A stretch of 64,000 bases of DNA from Mantis religiosa (lineage: Eukaryota > Arthropoda > Insecta > Mantodea > Mantidae). The stretch is from NCBI GenBank assembly GCA_030765055.1, contig JAUKNK010000057.1, positions 2,364,001 to 2,428,000 of the forward strand, read 5' to 3'. Position 1 is the first letter of the stretch. Every line of letters begins with the position of its first letter. Below, one piece after another: positions 26,087 through 37,984 of the stretch. Both the position numbers and the translations under genes were made by a program. The notes below the pieces were generated by a model that ran no database searches, was not told where the DNA came from, and saw only the letters and a list, made by a program, of their open reading frames with translations.

Positions 26087-28977
26087 CTAGATAAGCTCCT
26101 ATATAGTCCTAGATAAGCTCCTAGATTAAACCTAGATAAGCTCCTATATAGTCCTAGATAAGCTCCTATATACTCCTAGATAAGCTCCTAGATAAACCTA
26201 GATAAGCTCCTATATAGTCCTAGATAAGCTCCTAGATAAACGTAGATAAGCTCCTATATAGTCCTAGATAAGCTCCTAGATAAACCTAGATAAGCTCCTA
26301 TATAGTCCTAGATAAGCTCCTAGATAAACCTAGATGAGCTCCTATATAGTCCTAGATAAGCTCCTAGATAAACCTAGATAAGCTCCCATATAGTCCTAGA
26401 TAAGCTCCTAGATAAACCTAGATAAGCTCCTATATAGTCCTAGATAAGCTCCTATATAGTCCTAGATAAGCTCCTATATAGTCCTAGATAAGCTCCTATA
26501 TAGTCCTAGATAAGCTCCTAGATAAACCTAGATAAGCTCCTATATAGTCCTAGATAAGCTCCTAGATAAACGTGGATAAGCTCCTATATAGTCCTAGATA
26601 AGCTCCTAGATAAACCTAGATAAGCTCCTATATAGTCCTAGATAAGCTCCTAGATAAACCTAGATAAGCTCCTATATAGTCCTAGATAAGCTCATAGATA
26701 AACCTAGATAAGCTCCTATATAGTCCTAGATAAGCTCCTAGATAAACCTAGATAAGCTCCTATATAGTCCTAGATAAGCTCCTAGATAAACCTAGATGAG
26801 CTCCTATATAGTCCTAGATAAGCTCCTAGATAAACCTAGATAAGCTCCTATATAGTCCTAGATAAGCTCCTAGATAAACCTAGATAAGCTCCTATATAGT
26901 CCTAGATAAGCTCCTAGATAAACCTAGATAAGCTCCTATATAGTCCTAGATAAGCTCCTAGATAAACCTAGATAAGCTCCTATATAGTCCTAGATAAGCT
27001 CATAGATAAACCTAGATAAGCTCCTATATAGTCCTAGATAAGCTCCTAGATAAACCTAGATAAGCTCCTATATAGTCCTAGATAAGCTCCTAGATAAACC
27101 TAGATAAGCTCCTATATAGTCCTAGATAAGCTCCTAGATAAACGTAGATAAGCTCCTATATTGTCCTAGATAAGCTCCTAGATAAACCTAGATAAGCTCC
27201 TATATAGTCCTAGATAAGCTCCTAGATAAACCTAGATAAGCTCCTATATAGTCCTAGATAAGCTCCTAGATAAACCTAGATAAGCTCCTATATAGTCCTA
27301 GATAAGCTCCTAGATAAACCTAGATAAGCTCCTATATAGTCCTAGATAAGCTCATAGATAAACCTAGATAAGCTCCTATATAGTCCTAGATAAGCTCATA
27401 GATAAACCTAGATAAGCTCCTATATAGTCCTAGATAAGCTCATAGATAAACCTAGATAAGCTCCTATATAGTCCTAGATAAGCTCCTAGATAAACCTACA
27501 TGAGCTCCTATATAGTCCTAGATAAGCTTCTAGATAAACCTAGATAAGCTCCTATATAGTCCTAGATAAGCTCCTATATAGTCCTAGATAAGCTCCTATA
27601 TAGTCCTAGATAAGCTCCTATATAGTCCTAGATAATCTCCTAGATAAACCTAGATAAGCTCCTATATAGTCCTAGATAAGCTTCTAGATAAACGTAGATA
27701 AGCTCCTATATAGTCCTAGATAAGCTCCTAGATAAACCTAGATAAGCTGCTATATAGTCCTAGATAAGCTCCTAGATAAACCTAGATAAGCTCCTATATA
27801 GTCCTAGATAAGCTCCTAGATAAACCTAGATAAGCTCCTATATAGTCCTAGATAAGCTCATAGATAAACCTAGATAAGCTCCTATATAGTCCTAGATAAG
27901 CTCCTAGATAAACCTAGATAAGCTCCTATATAGTCCTAGATGAGCTCCTAGATAAACCTAGATAAGCTCCTATATAGTCCTAGATAAGCTCCTAGATAAA
28001 CCTAGATAAGCTCCTATATAGTCCTAGATAAGCTCCTAGATAAACCTAGATAAGCTCCTATATAGTCCTAGATAAGCTCATAGATAGAACTAGATAAGCT
28101 CCTATATAGTCCTAGATAATCTCCTAGATAAACCTAGATAAGCTCCCATATAGTCCTAGATAAGCTCCTAGATAAACCTAGATAAGCTCCTAAATAGTCC
28201 TAGATAAGCTCATAGATAAACCTAGATAAGCTCCTATATAGTCCTAGATGAGCTCCTAGATAAACCTAGATAAGCTCCTATATAGTCCTAGATAAGCTCC
28301 TAGATAAACATAGATAAGCTCCTATATAGTCCTAGATAAGCTCCTTGATAAACCTAGATAAGCTCCTATATAGTCCTAGATAAGCTCATAGATAAAACTA
28401 GATAAGCTCCTATATAGTCCTAGATAATCTCCTAGATAAACCTAGATAAGCTCCTATATAGTCCTAGATAAGCTCCTAGATAAACCTAGATAAGCTCCTA
28501 TATAGTCCTAGATGAGCTCCTAGATAAACCTAGATAAGCTCCTATATAGTCCTAGATGAGCTCCTAGATAAACCTAGATAAGCTCCTATATAGTCCTAGA
28601 TGAGCTCCTAGATAAACCTAGATAAGCTCCTATATAGTCCTAGATAAGCTCCTAGATAAACCTAGATAAGCTCCTATATAGTCCTAGATGAGCTCCTAGA
28701 TAAACCTAGATAAGCTCCTATATAGTCCTAGATGAGCTCCTAGATAAACCTAGATAAGCTCCTATATAGTCCTAGATAAGCTCCTAGATAAACCTAGATA
28801 AGCTCCTATATAGTCCTAGATGAGCTCCTAGATAAACCTAGATAAGCTCCTATATAGTCCTAGATAAGCTCCTAGATAAACCTAGATAAGCTCCTATATA
28901 GTCCTAGATGAGCTCCTAGATAAACCTAGATAAGCTCCTATATAGTCCATGATAAGCTCGCATATAGTCCTAGATGA
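26087..28977. repeat. SatB: 22-bp satellite arranged as 44-bp dimer
   Basis: Monomer A is CTAGATAAGCTC followed by CTATATAGTC; monomer B is CTAGATAAGCTC followed by CTAGATAAAC. Each is 22 bases, and A and B alternate for most of ~2.9 kb (~131 monomers). Alternation breaks near 26430-26520 and 27550-27630, where several A monomers follow one another. Common variants include AAGCTCATAG and GATGAGCTCC. The junction with SatA is abrupt at AGTCAGTCACTAGATAAGC; the right end decays over the last ~40 bases. No coding potential. Confidence 0.97.
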
Positions 28978-30585
28978 GAATGGTCATCTTCACCGTTACG
29001 ATCCGACGCACGGTGTAGGAGCTACGGCTCTGGCGGGAAAACGGCGTTACCTTCGGGGGCTTATTTCTGGGCCGCGGTCGGGCGGACGGGGACCAAACTC
29101 GGTATTCCGTGGTTATATTACCTCCCCTAACAGGATCGGTGGTCAAAAACTTTATATCTATACCGCAAGCCCGTCATCCGAGGTACCGGACCTTTCCGCG
29201 GGTCGCGGTATCGAACCTAGTACAGCCGTAAGCTAATACGGCACAGGGGGCGATAGTACTCGACTAGAGGAAGAGTTTGACACCTCGCGCAAGTCTCTGC
29301 GGTCCTCGGTTCGAAAGTTACATAAAGTGTCTCAGACGGCGACACAAAGCCTAGCTGTACTATAGACGGGCGCTTAGAGGTGAAGTGGCTAAGTTCCCGA
29401 GACCGCTCTCGCGGCCGAACCGCTCGGACGACGACCACCAAAATCGGAAATCTTGTCAATCTCGACGAGCCCTACAGAAAAGGTTATGTACACTTTTGCG
29501 ATAGGATGCAGCGTTTAAAAATTTATTTTACTCGAGCGGTTTTTCTGCGGGTTTGCCGAAGAGCGGGAAACGCCAAATTTCGCCGGGGAGCGTACTTTGG
29601 GATGCTCTAAGACCTGAGACTGTCAAAAAGTCGACCGCGTAAACCCCAAATACCGTAAGCGGATACCTCCCGTTTAGGCTAGTTGCGCGTATCTCGCGTA
29701 CGAGCCAAACTCAGATTCCTGTACTAGAGTTAGGCGAGAACCTTCCTGCCGAGTTACAAGTCTTTGCTGCTATTAGTGACAGAGATATTAATTATCAAAG
29801 GTCGTAACGGTTATCGAACCGGGGACTCTAAACGCGGGGGCCGAATTGGACGAGACTCGGTACGCACACTGTACTAGACGCATGCTATTGGGATATGAAG
29901 TCAGATCTTTTATATCGGCAGCCATTTACTAGTTATAACAATCGTCTGGATAAAGTTCGGCAGCTTCCAGCGGTCACAAATGAGTTAGTTAGTTCTTCAA
30001 ACTCGAAAGGCGGACCTTCACTGAGAAGTACTAGAACAAGTCCTGTTCAAACTGTCGAGAAAGCGACGAGAAAGTACCCAAAAAATAGTGATTTGCGTAG
30101 GGGTCGAACCAAGGGTCGGAGAGCAATGCCGCTTACTGCAACTTCTCGGGCTTTTTACGAGAAAGAGTTTGACACCTCGATCATGTTAATCGGACCAGCG
30201 GTTCGGGAGTTCTCGAATTTTGAAGGTTGCACGTTTTATTTTACGTATGAATATACTACGCAGTTGTACCCACGTGCGTAGGTCGGGGACCATTTTTGCG
30301 TAAGATAATTCTGTTAATATCTCCCAAAGTTCTCGTCCGATCTGCACCAAACTTTGCACAGTGACTTATTTAATTAGTGGCTCGAAGCTATTAAGGTCTA
30401 AAAGTCTGAAAGCGGGTCAAAAGGGCCTAAACAGTTTTTGCGTCTACAGGCCGAACCAAAGGTCCGCTCTCAAATCTGAAAAAAGCACGTTAAAGCCCCA
30501 ATTAAGGGCTTTCATTTGATACCTGGTTCGAGTATCTGTGACCAAGGACGGCGGAGCTAGGACCGACAACGTGAATGTCCCCGGC
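28978..30585. repeat. GC/CpG-richer block, decayed repeat array (left part)
   Basis: Composition changes sharply from the AT-rich satellites to a CpG-bearing sequence. Degenerate recurring motifs appear, such as ACCAAACTCGGT variants (29092, 29705, 29850, 30345) and GAGTTTGACACCTCG (29270 and 30165), suggesting an old tandem array related to the 371-bp units downstream. ORFs of up to 128 codons occur but show no family motif and no shared frame between the degenerate repeats. I do not call a gene. Confidence 0.6.
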
Positions 30586-31697
30586 CTGTCTAGTGACGTA
30601 ACTACTCACGCTACATGACGCGAGACAAAAGAAATTCATGCAAACTTCCGAGGCTTAGATCTCGCAAACTACTGGTGCAATCTGCACCAAACTCGGTATG
30701 CACACTAATTTTAACACCTACTTTAATATGCACTAGTCAAAATTTGCACACGACGTCCAGAAATGGGCGCAATCCTATGCCACCGTACTTGGGCGTCTAG
30801 ACGCCGAACTAATGGACGTACGTCAAAAACGAAAACATGTATGGCAAGCTGAGAAAGAGGACTTTCATTTGGTACCAAGCTTGACTTTCTAGGTCAAAGA
30901 TGTCCGGAGTAATTAGCCGAAAATCAGTAGCCGCTAAAATATACGTGCGAGCTGTGCTGTCTGGTGACGTCACTACTCACGCTACATGACGCGAGACAAA
31001 AGAAATTCATGCAAACTTCCGAGGCCTAGATCTCGCAAACTACTGGTGCAATCTGCACCAAACTCGGTATGCACACTAATTTTAACACCTACTTTAATAT
31101 GCAGTAGTCAAAATTTGCACACGACGTCCAGAAATGGGCGCAATCCTATGCCACCATACTTGGGCGTCTAGACGCCGAACTAATGGACGTACGTCAAAAA
31201 CGAAAACATGTATGGCAAGGTGGTAAAGAGGACTTTCATTTGGTACCAAGCTTGACTTTCTAGGTCAAAGATGTCCGGAGTAATTAGCCGAAAATCAGTA
31301 GCCGCTAAAATATACGTGCGAGCTGTGCTGTCTGGTGACGTCACTACTCACGCTACATGACGCGAGACAAAAGAAATTCATGCAAACTTCCGAGGCTTAG
31401 ATCTCGCAAACTACTGGTGCAATCTGCACCAAACTCGGTATGCACACTAATTTTAACACCTACTTTAATATGCAGTAGTCAAAATTTGCACACGACGTCC
31501 AGAAATGGGCGCAATCCTATGCCACTGTACTTGGGCGTATAGACGCCGAACTAATGGACGTACGGCAAAAAGAAAAGTATGTATGGCAAGGTGGTAAAGA
31601 GGACTTTCATTTGGTACCAAGTTTGACTTTCTAGGTCAAAGATGTCCGGAGTAATTAATCGAAAATCAGGAGCCGCTAAAATGTACGTGCAGAGCTG
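30586..31697. repeat. Three tandem 371-bp units
   Basis: Landmarks such as CTACATGACGCGAGACAAAAG recur at 371-base spacing (ORF starts at 30615, 30986 and 31357). Units differ by only a few substitutions. Each carries the same 61-codon ORF by descent; there is no recognisable domain. Units contain the motif GCACCAAACTCGGTATGCAC that also appears in decayed form on both sides, so this is the homogenised core of a larger array. Confidence 0.92.
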
Positions 31698-32496
31698 GCC
31701 CTCCCGCCACCCCCCACCCACCGCCCCTATTTATGTCCTCCGCCAACTGAGGAGAAACTTTTCCCCTCGCAGCTCAACTCGTAAACAATTCTTGCCGAGA
31801 AAAAATTTTATAAGTACCCGTACATTCGAAACTAAAAATCGATTGCGCCCAAACCGCTAAGAGTTAAGGAACCAAACTTTGATAGATTCCTATTCTCACG
31901 CCAAAGTTTTTTTTGACGCTAGCCGCGTCTCGCTCGGTGCAGCCGTTCGTTCCGATCGTGACTATTTTCGATTAGCGAAAGTACAGTGCCCTGCGCGCAC
32001 CGTTTGGAGTTAAGAAACCAAACTCGGTGCACGAACCCTACTCAAAAGGGGCTTTCTTCTGCATCAAGCCGGATCTCGATATCTGCCCTCCTTCCGGTTC
32101 TGCACTTACATCTTCGGGGCTCCGTAACGCTCGAACCGAGGACCCTACGACCTCTAAACTCGCTGGGTGGCTACGCAACTACATCCTCTACACAAAAGCT
32201 TATGTGACCCGAGGCCTCGCGACCCATACTTACGTAGCTATTCCATATTACCCGACCACGCCCTAACTAACCCCCTCTCGCTTACGGTTTAGCCAATCGC
32301 ACCTCATACCCCAAAAGTAGGCGTCATTCTAAGACCTCCTGCCGAGTTTCGCTCCTCCCCGGCCGGCCGTTCCGGAGAAAATAAAAAAAAACATTTTGCT
32401 AAAATACATTCTCCCGAACTCTCTCGCGGCCAAACTAATAGCACCAAAGTCACGAAAATCCATAGGCGGCCTCATACTAAGTTCTTCTAGACGATA
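31698..32496. repeat. GC-richer block, decayed repeat array (right part)
   Basis: Continues from the 371-bp units with degenerate motifs (AACCAAACTTTGAT near 31870, AACCAAACTCGGTGCACG near 32020). It leads into the U2 start, where near-duplicated lines CTCATACTAAGTTCTTCTAG and CTCATACTAACCTCTTCTAG (32471 and 32620) show the repeat character continues across the U2 boundary. No gene recognised. Confidence 0.55.
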
Positions 32497-34165
32497 TTAA
32501 AGTCTCGTCGCAGTTACTGTTGTACAAGTACACGAAAACTGCTTGGATATGTTTTATGCGAACCAAGGACTCCCGCCGTCAAACCAGTGACGGCAGCAAC
32601 TCGAAAATCGATAGACGGGCTCATACTAACCTCTTCTAGACGATATTTAAGTCTTGTCGCAGTTCCACTTATTAAAATTCACAAAAACGACTTGAATATG
32701 TTTCTCACCGGCGTCTCTTTGACATGGGCCCACGGGCACACTAAGGGCCTTACGCCAATGTCTAAAAGACAGAAACGAAGCCAAGACTCTCTTATACAAG
32801 CCTATATTAATTTGGATTCCATCCGTTAATTTACGTCTAAGAACGAAGCTTCCGAAAATGACACTTTTTGCCTCACGGCAAAAAGGCGCTAACGAAAAAA
32901 GCCGTAAACAATGCATCGAACTACGGCCTCTGGCGCTCAAACCAAACACACCACTTGCTCCAAAACCTGCTCAAATCTTCTTCACAATGTCTTCTTGTGG
33001 GAAAAATTATAAAACTTCCCAAAGGGGCCTTAGATTTTCGGCATTTAGACATAGTTTTCAGAGGTGAAACGTGAAATTTTTAGGTTTTTTGAACACCGTT
33101 TTTGCTTATTACTCATGAACCATTATAGATAGAGACATGATTCTTTCACCGATGGATTTGTCCTCTCGAGATCTACATTAGATTATAACACCGTCACTCC
33201 GTAATTCATACCGCCGCCGCTAGGGGCGCTGAACGCTATGCGCGACGGTTTTCTCATCCTAGTGGCTACACCAATAACAGCTTTTGCACCAAAATCAATA
33301 GGATGTCTCATCGTAACGCCTTCTTATAGAATATGTTACAAAAGTTCACAAAGAAGCCCTAGTTCTTTGTCAACAAGCTGCTCTATTGTTATGTGACATA
33401 AAGATAGCACACATTATTACACAGAAGCACTGGCTGTATTGTTATTTCTTTGAGCAGCACATCATGCATTGTTTTATTATTCTACTGCATGAGGTCATAC
33501 TGAGAAACCTGAATTGTACAGGGCTGCACAATATAAAAAGAACATCAAACCAGAAGAAAAAGAAGAGGAAGAATTTATGGTTAAACCGCAGGAAGAAGGC
33601 GTAGATATATGGCAGGCTTGACGTCATGGCTGGAGATTTGCCAACTGTGAAAGCATGTTTTTGCTTAAAATGCTGACACTATGTATACAAACTAACCATA
33701 TAATACGTAAGGAACCTGTTTTTGTTTTTCTTCTTTTTCTCCTGATGTTTGTACATTCCTTGTGTACGGTTGAGGATATGTTTTAAAAGCGCCTTGGAAA
33801 AACTTCAAAATGTCCACTGGAACCTCTATAAGAGAGTTTGATTGGAATGTGACTGTTACAGCTAAGTGGTACAAAAGCAAAATATCTACGTAAGTACCAT
33901 AACCAAGACCCAAACTCAGACCCTTGCTTATAATTTAAAGGTTAAGCATAAATATATTTTATACAGAAAAACGCAGGAAGTTAATTAAAATGCTTCACAA
34001 AATAAATTCTTCATATATCATATATATTTGTTATATTCAAGTAAGCACTATATAATGACAAGCAGTGCATTTCGACTTTGCATCATCTTCTGAAATGTTT
34101 TTCTATAAAACTAAGAATGCCTTTGTTGAAGTTAGTGATAACTTAATACAGGATTGGAAAAATAC

Positions 34166-34446
34166 AGTCAGACTGAAAAATGCAATGCCAAAGCTTGGAT
34201 TTGAACCATGTATCTTCTGGTCTCCGTCCAGCCACTCTAAATCATTGACCTACTATGGCCAACGTACCGACATGACACTAAATTCTCCAACTGACTCATA
34301 TGTATGAGAGTCCTTAGTGGTCTACCAGGTAACATACGAGTCAGTTGGAGAATTTAATGTCATGCTGGCATTTTGGCCATAGTAGCGCAATTGTTTAGAT
34401 CCGTGGTTCAAATCCCGGCTATGGCATTGAATATTTCAGTCTGACT
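34166..34446. mobile_element. Foldback element of two opposed tRNA-like halves, copy 2
   Basis: Same structure and position in the repeat as copy 1, with terminal AGTCAGACTGAAA / CAGTCTGACT and arms of ~130 bases. Its centre has a slightly longer spacer (GAGTCCTTAGTGGTCTACC region) than copy 1. Confidence 0.75.
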
Positions 34447-36473
34447 AAGAACAATTAATTTCCAAAAATAAGATTGTATTGAAATGTACATTCACTTTTA
34501 TTTTTACTTGTGACATCATTTCTCATTGCCTCAAGCATATTTTAACATTTACAAAAAATTAATTTTAAATTCACGTATAATTCATTATTTAAACTGCTCT
34601 TTTATGTTTTATCATCTCAATTATTATACACTGCCAGTATCCTTACACATTACAGTATTGCTAATTTATAACAAGAAAATGTGTTGGCAACATCTCTATA
34701 ATTTTGACATTTTCTACACTCCGCAGTTGGCAACAGTTAGTTTCCGTCATTGCATATCAAAAGTCTACGCCGTCTTTCTGCAGTGTAACCGAATTTTTGC
34801 TCTACATATTTAGAGTAAAGCAATTACAATTAGCAATATATTGAGAATTTACGAGTATCACATTTAACATGAGCTACCTACGTCACAGCCTTACTGTTAC
34901 TAACAGAACCCTAACCACTTTCATATAACCATGGATGAAGTTGCCTCAACTCTCTCCCATATAAACCAGACAAATATTACTGGTAGTGAACCGCCGCCCT
35001 TCCCTGCTCTTTGAATGCGAGTCCACGTGAGAATAACCTAACAGACCTACTTGTACCTCTTAAGACATTCGCTATATAACATATGTACTTATAAAACATA
35101 CGAGATTTTGTATCACTTTGTGATTCTACAGAGCAACAAATAGAAAGTTAATTTTATATCAAATTAGGTTAAAAGAACTGATGTATCATACCTGTGACTC
35201 TCCCTTATTTCCTGTACATACACAAAAACAACTCGTGGATCTGTACAATTCAAAAGAACGTCTGCTCTAATTGCTTCTTACGCCGCTTGCTGTTCGCTTC
35301 TTTAGAGACACAAAGAAATATAAGAATACTTGGTACAACTTCAGTAATTCAAATGTTATGCTGCTCTTTCGAATTCCTGTACTGCCAAATTCACATCTGA
35401 CCTTTAGTTTAATCAGGAATTAGTAAGTTAACTTTACTTAAAACGTAACAATAAATACTGAATATAAAATAATTACAATATTGCAAAAGCAATAAACAAT
35501 GGAGGCCTGACCATTATAGTTAACGCGTAAACTTTGTATTTTCACTGCCAGCATGATCCAGTTTCTTATACATTCATGAGTTAAATCACGCGTCATATTT
35601 TAGTACAGTAAGGGATTGAATTAAACAGTGAAAAAAAGCTTGCAAATAGAAATTCGTAGCACACGCAATAATACAGGTAACAGTCTTTATTTATAGACCA
35701 TTTTGAAAGTCCACACCTTCATCTAGCATCTGCAAATTTCTTATTGAAATGAAAACTAGGATTTGGTTAAGTAGCCTTTTATTTGTGATTTTGTATTATT
35801 ATTCCTTTATTCGGTATTTTAATATGTTGTATAACATTTCTAAAATTAGTTTGGTGTTATAATTTGTAATATTACTAATTTTATTATGTTCATGCAGTCC
35901 TTCTTTGTATAATAATAGTAGTAACTTGTCATTTGTGTTCTTATTAATACTGCAACCAATTAGCACTTGTTCTTTGTTACCTACATATGTATCTTTCCAC
36001 TACTATAATATGGATCATACCGTTTTATTTTCATTTTTTACACTAGTGAGGGAGTTAAAGTTCTTCGTAGTATAATATGGAAGATGCCTTACAGATCTTT
36101 ACTAGCAGAAACATTCATTTAAAGCAACCTAATGTGACTGATACCTTGTCACTTGTTGCAGACTCACAAAGTGATGCAGAAACTTTGTGTAGGTTACACG
36201 TATGATGTGTAGGAGTGTTCCGTGTAGCATAAATTGTGAAGTTAACTATTTTACTCTTCATGTCTTACAAACTTCCGTATCCTGCGACTGTGTTTTGTGT
36301 CTCTTCAGAGGTTAAGGGTAAGAGTAAACTTTAATATTTGTTTCCAATGAACCGTGAAGAGCAAAATTATTGCGTGTAGAGGTTAAAATTGTGCTAACGT
36401 TTATATGATAATGTTCCGTGTGTTTCATGGTTGTGCTTACGAAAGTTTGACGAGTTGTGATGCAGAACATAAT

Positions 36474-36725
36474 TTTTTTTCTCTTTTTTTTTCATTTACG
36501 TCCGCCCCAACATTAAGTTATATCGGACGGTGAATGAATTGGGTGAAATGATGCTCAAATGAGTCCAGGGTCCATTGAGCTTAGAGTTACCCGACATTTG
36601 TCTTGAAGGATAAGTGAAAATCCCGGAAAAAATCTTATCTAGGTAACTCACCCTGACCGAGATTCGAATTTGGGACCTCTTGAACGTGAGGCAGACATGC
36701 TACCATCTATGCTACCGAGGCGGGC
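36474..36725 (-). mobile_element. tRNA-derived SINE (family A) with 14-bp target-site duplication
   Basis: Read on the minus strand, it starts GCCCGCCTCGGTAGC, passes through tRNA-like A- and B-box regions (AGATTCGAATTTGGG on the plus strand is the complement of the B-box side), then a body with TTGAGCATCATTTCACC-like sequence, and ends in an A-rich tail (T-run at 36473-36490 on the plus strand). Perfect direct repeats ATGCAGAACATAAT flank it at 36460-36473 and 36726-36739. U1 has an uninterrupted site at the corresponding place (~3890-3905). Transposition depends on a LINE partner; it encodes no protein. Confidence 0.93.
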
Positions 36726-37458
36726 ATGCAGAACATAATGAACAAACAGCTGAGGATCGTAAGCCGCAAAGCATAGCCGAGCAATGACAAAACGTAGCCA
36801 AAATATCAGTGTAGCTAAAACCGAATAATCCTTAACTACTTTTATTAAAGCAGAATGTATCTATTCTAAAATCACTAATGTAACTGTTTAGTAAGCGTTA
36901 CCCATACAGAACTGGAGCGTGTTGTATCTTTAGAAGTCTGGACACTGACAAAACAGAGACTTTAGATACCTTCTTTAATGACCTGAACATACATTATTGT
37001 ACACTTAACTTACGTTTAAGGACTGTCCATCAAACCTAGCAATAAAGATGATGAATGTAAATAAAAAGCTTCAAAGTTATCATTTAATCCTTTGGCAGGG
37101 AACATACACACCGACCTCTAAGTCCACGTGTTCTCATGTTGTGTTTTAACTCCTTCGTTATACTAACAGCCAATAATAGCAGATAAATGTCACTTTCTGA
37201 ATGCTATGTTTGCTGTCTCTTTAGCAGGTATGACTTCTCTCTCCCTACAGTAGGCAAGTCTCCTTGGTGCCAGTTGTAAGGTAACCCAAACTGTTATAAT
37301 AATGTACTTGTTACAGAGTTACAACAATGATATTAGCATATTACACTATACTGAAAGTATAAACTTATTGTTTTTTGCCTAAAGTAATGAATCTGAATCT
37401 GCATAATGTTGATGTGTATCTCAGATACGATAGACCCTAGTGGTTCACCGGGAATATA

Positions 37459-37530
37459 TATGAGTGGATTGGAGAATTTAATGTCAGGACGGCAAGTTGG
37501 CCATGGTAGCTCAATGGGTAAGAGTGACTG
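37459..37530 (+). mobile_element. Truncated tRNA-derived half-element at the U2 edge
   Basis: Matches 4616-4687, including an A-box-like TAGCTCAATGG, then stops. The following GGACGAGTCACTGACTGACTT has no counterpart in U1. Confidence 0.75.
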
Positions 37531-37755
37531 GACGAGTCACTGACTGACTTGTTTTTAATGAGGTAATAATCTATGTCCTCTCTCTAGGAGTTGTAGAATC
37601 TATTTCAAATTGAGGTTAATTTTCATACAGTTTTAAGTGCAGTTTAGTTTAGGTAATTGTCTTTCTTTGGCTTTTTGCTACATTAAGGAAATGTGTTAAA
37701 GGTATAAGACATATACTACTCACTTATTAGTTTCGGGTGATTAATGGATCAGTAA

Positions 37756-37971
37756 CACCAAGGCGGCCCGGGTTCGATCCCAGACAACCGCAAAGTGAGA
37801 TTTGTGGTGGACAACACGGAGCTGTGGCGGGTTTTCTCCGGGACCTCCAGTTTCTCCCACCATCTCATTCCACCGGTGCTCCATCTTCATCTCATGTATC
37901 TTCAGTGTCACCGCCTGCGGTGCCATATGTAGTAAAAGCGGGCGTTAAACACTACACACTAAACACTACAC
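37756..37971 (+). mobile_element. tRNA-derived SINE (family B) with 13-bp target-site duplication
   Basis: Flanked by identical AATGGATCAGTAA at 37743-37755 and 37972-37984. The body starts with a partial tRNA-like region containing a strong B box (GGTTCGATCC, 37771-37780), continues with a GCGGGTTTTCTCCGGGACC-type core, and ends in a short repetitive tail of ACTACAC / TAAACACTACAC units. The A-box end is missing, consistent with 5' truncation. ORFs on both strands within it are incidental. Confidence 0.88.
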
Positions 37972-37984
37972 AATGGATCAGTAA

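Larger units (their letters stand above)
32497..37530 (+). repeat. Segmental duplication unit U2 (copy of 1-4687)
   Basis: Collinear with 1-4687. The offset grows from 32496 at the left end to 32843 at the right end, mainly because of the SINE at 36474-36725 and several small indels. The left ~880 bases are nearly identical to U1 while the rest is clearly more diverged. Similarity stops abruptly at ~37530 inside the tRNA-derived half-element, whose B-box side is replaced by unrelated sequence. It carries the second foldback copy (34166-34446). No host gene recognised. Confidence 0.93.

Noticed and set aside
5168..28977. Possible CRISPR array (direct repeats at regular spacing)
   Set aside because: Monomers abut without unique spacers, there are no cas genes, and the sequence context is eukaryotic.
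29895..30281. 128-codon ORF in the GC-richer block
   Set aside because: No recognisable motif, and related degenerate repeats nearby do not keep the frame.
30615..31542. 61-codon ORF repeated three times at 371-bp spacing as a tandem gene family
   Set aside because: No start context, domain or codon bias; the units are near-identical across the whole 371 bp, so conservation is not specific to the frame.
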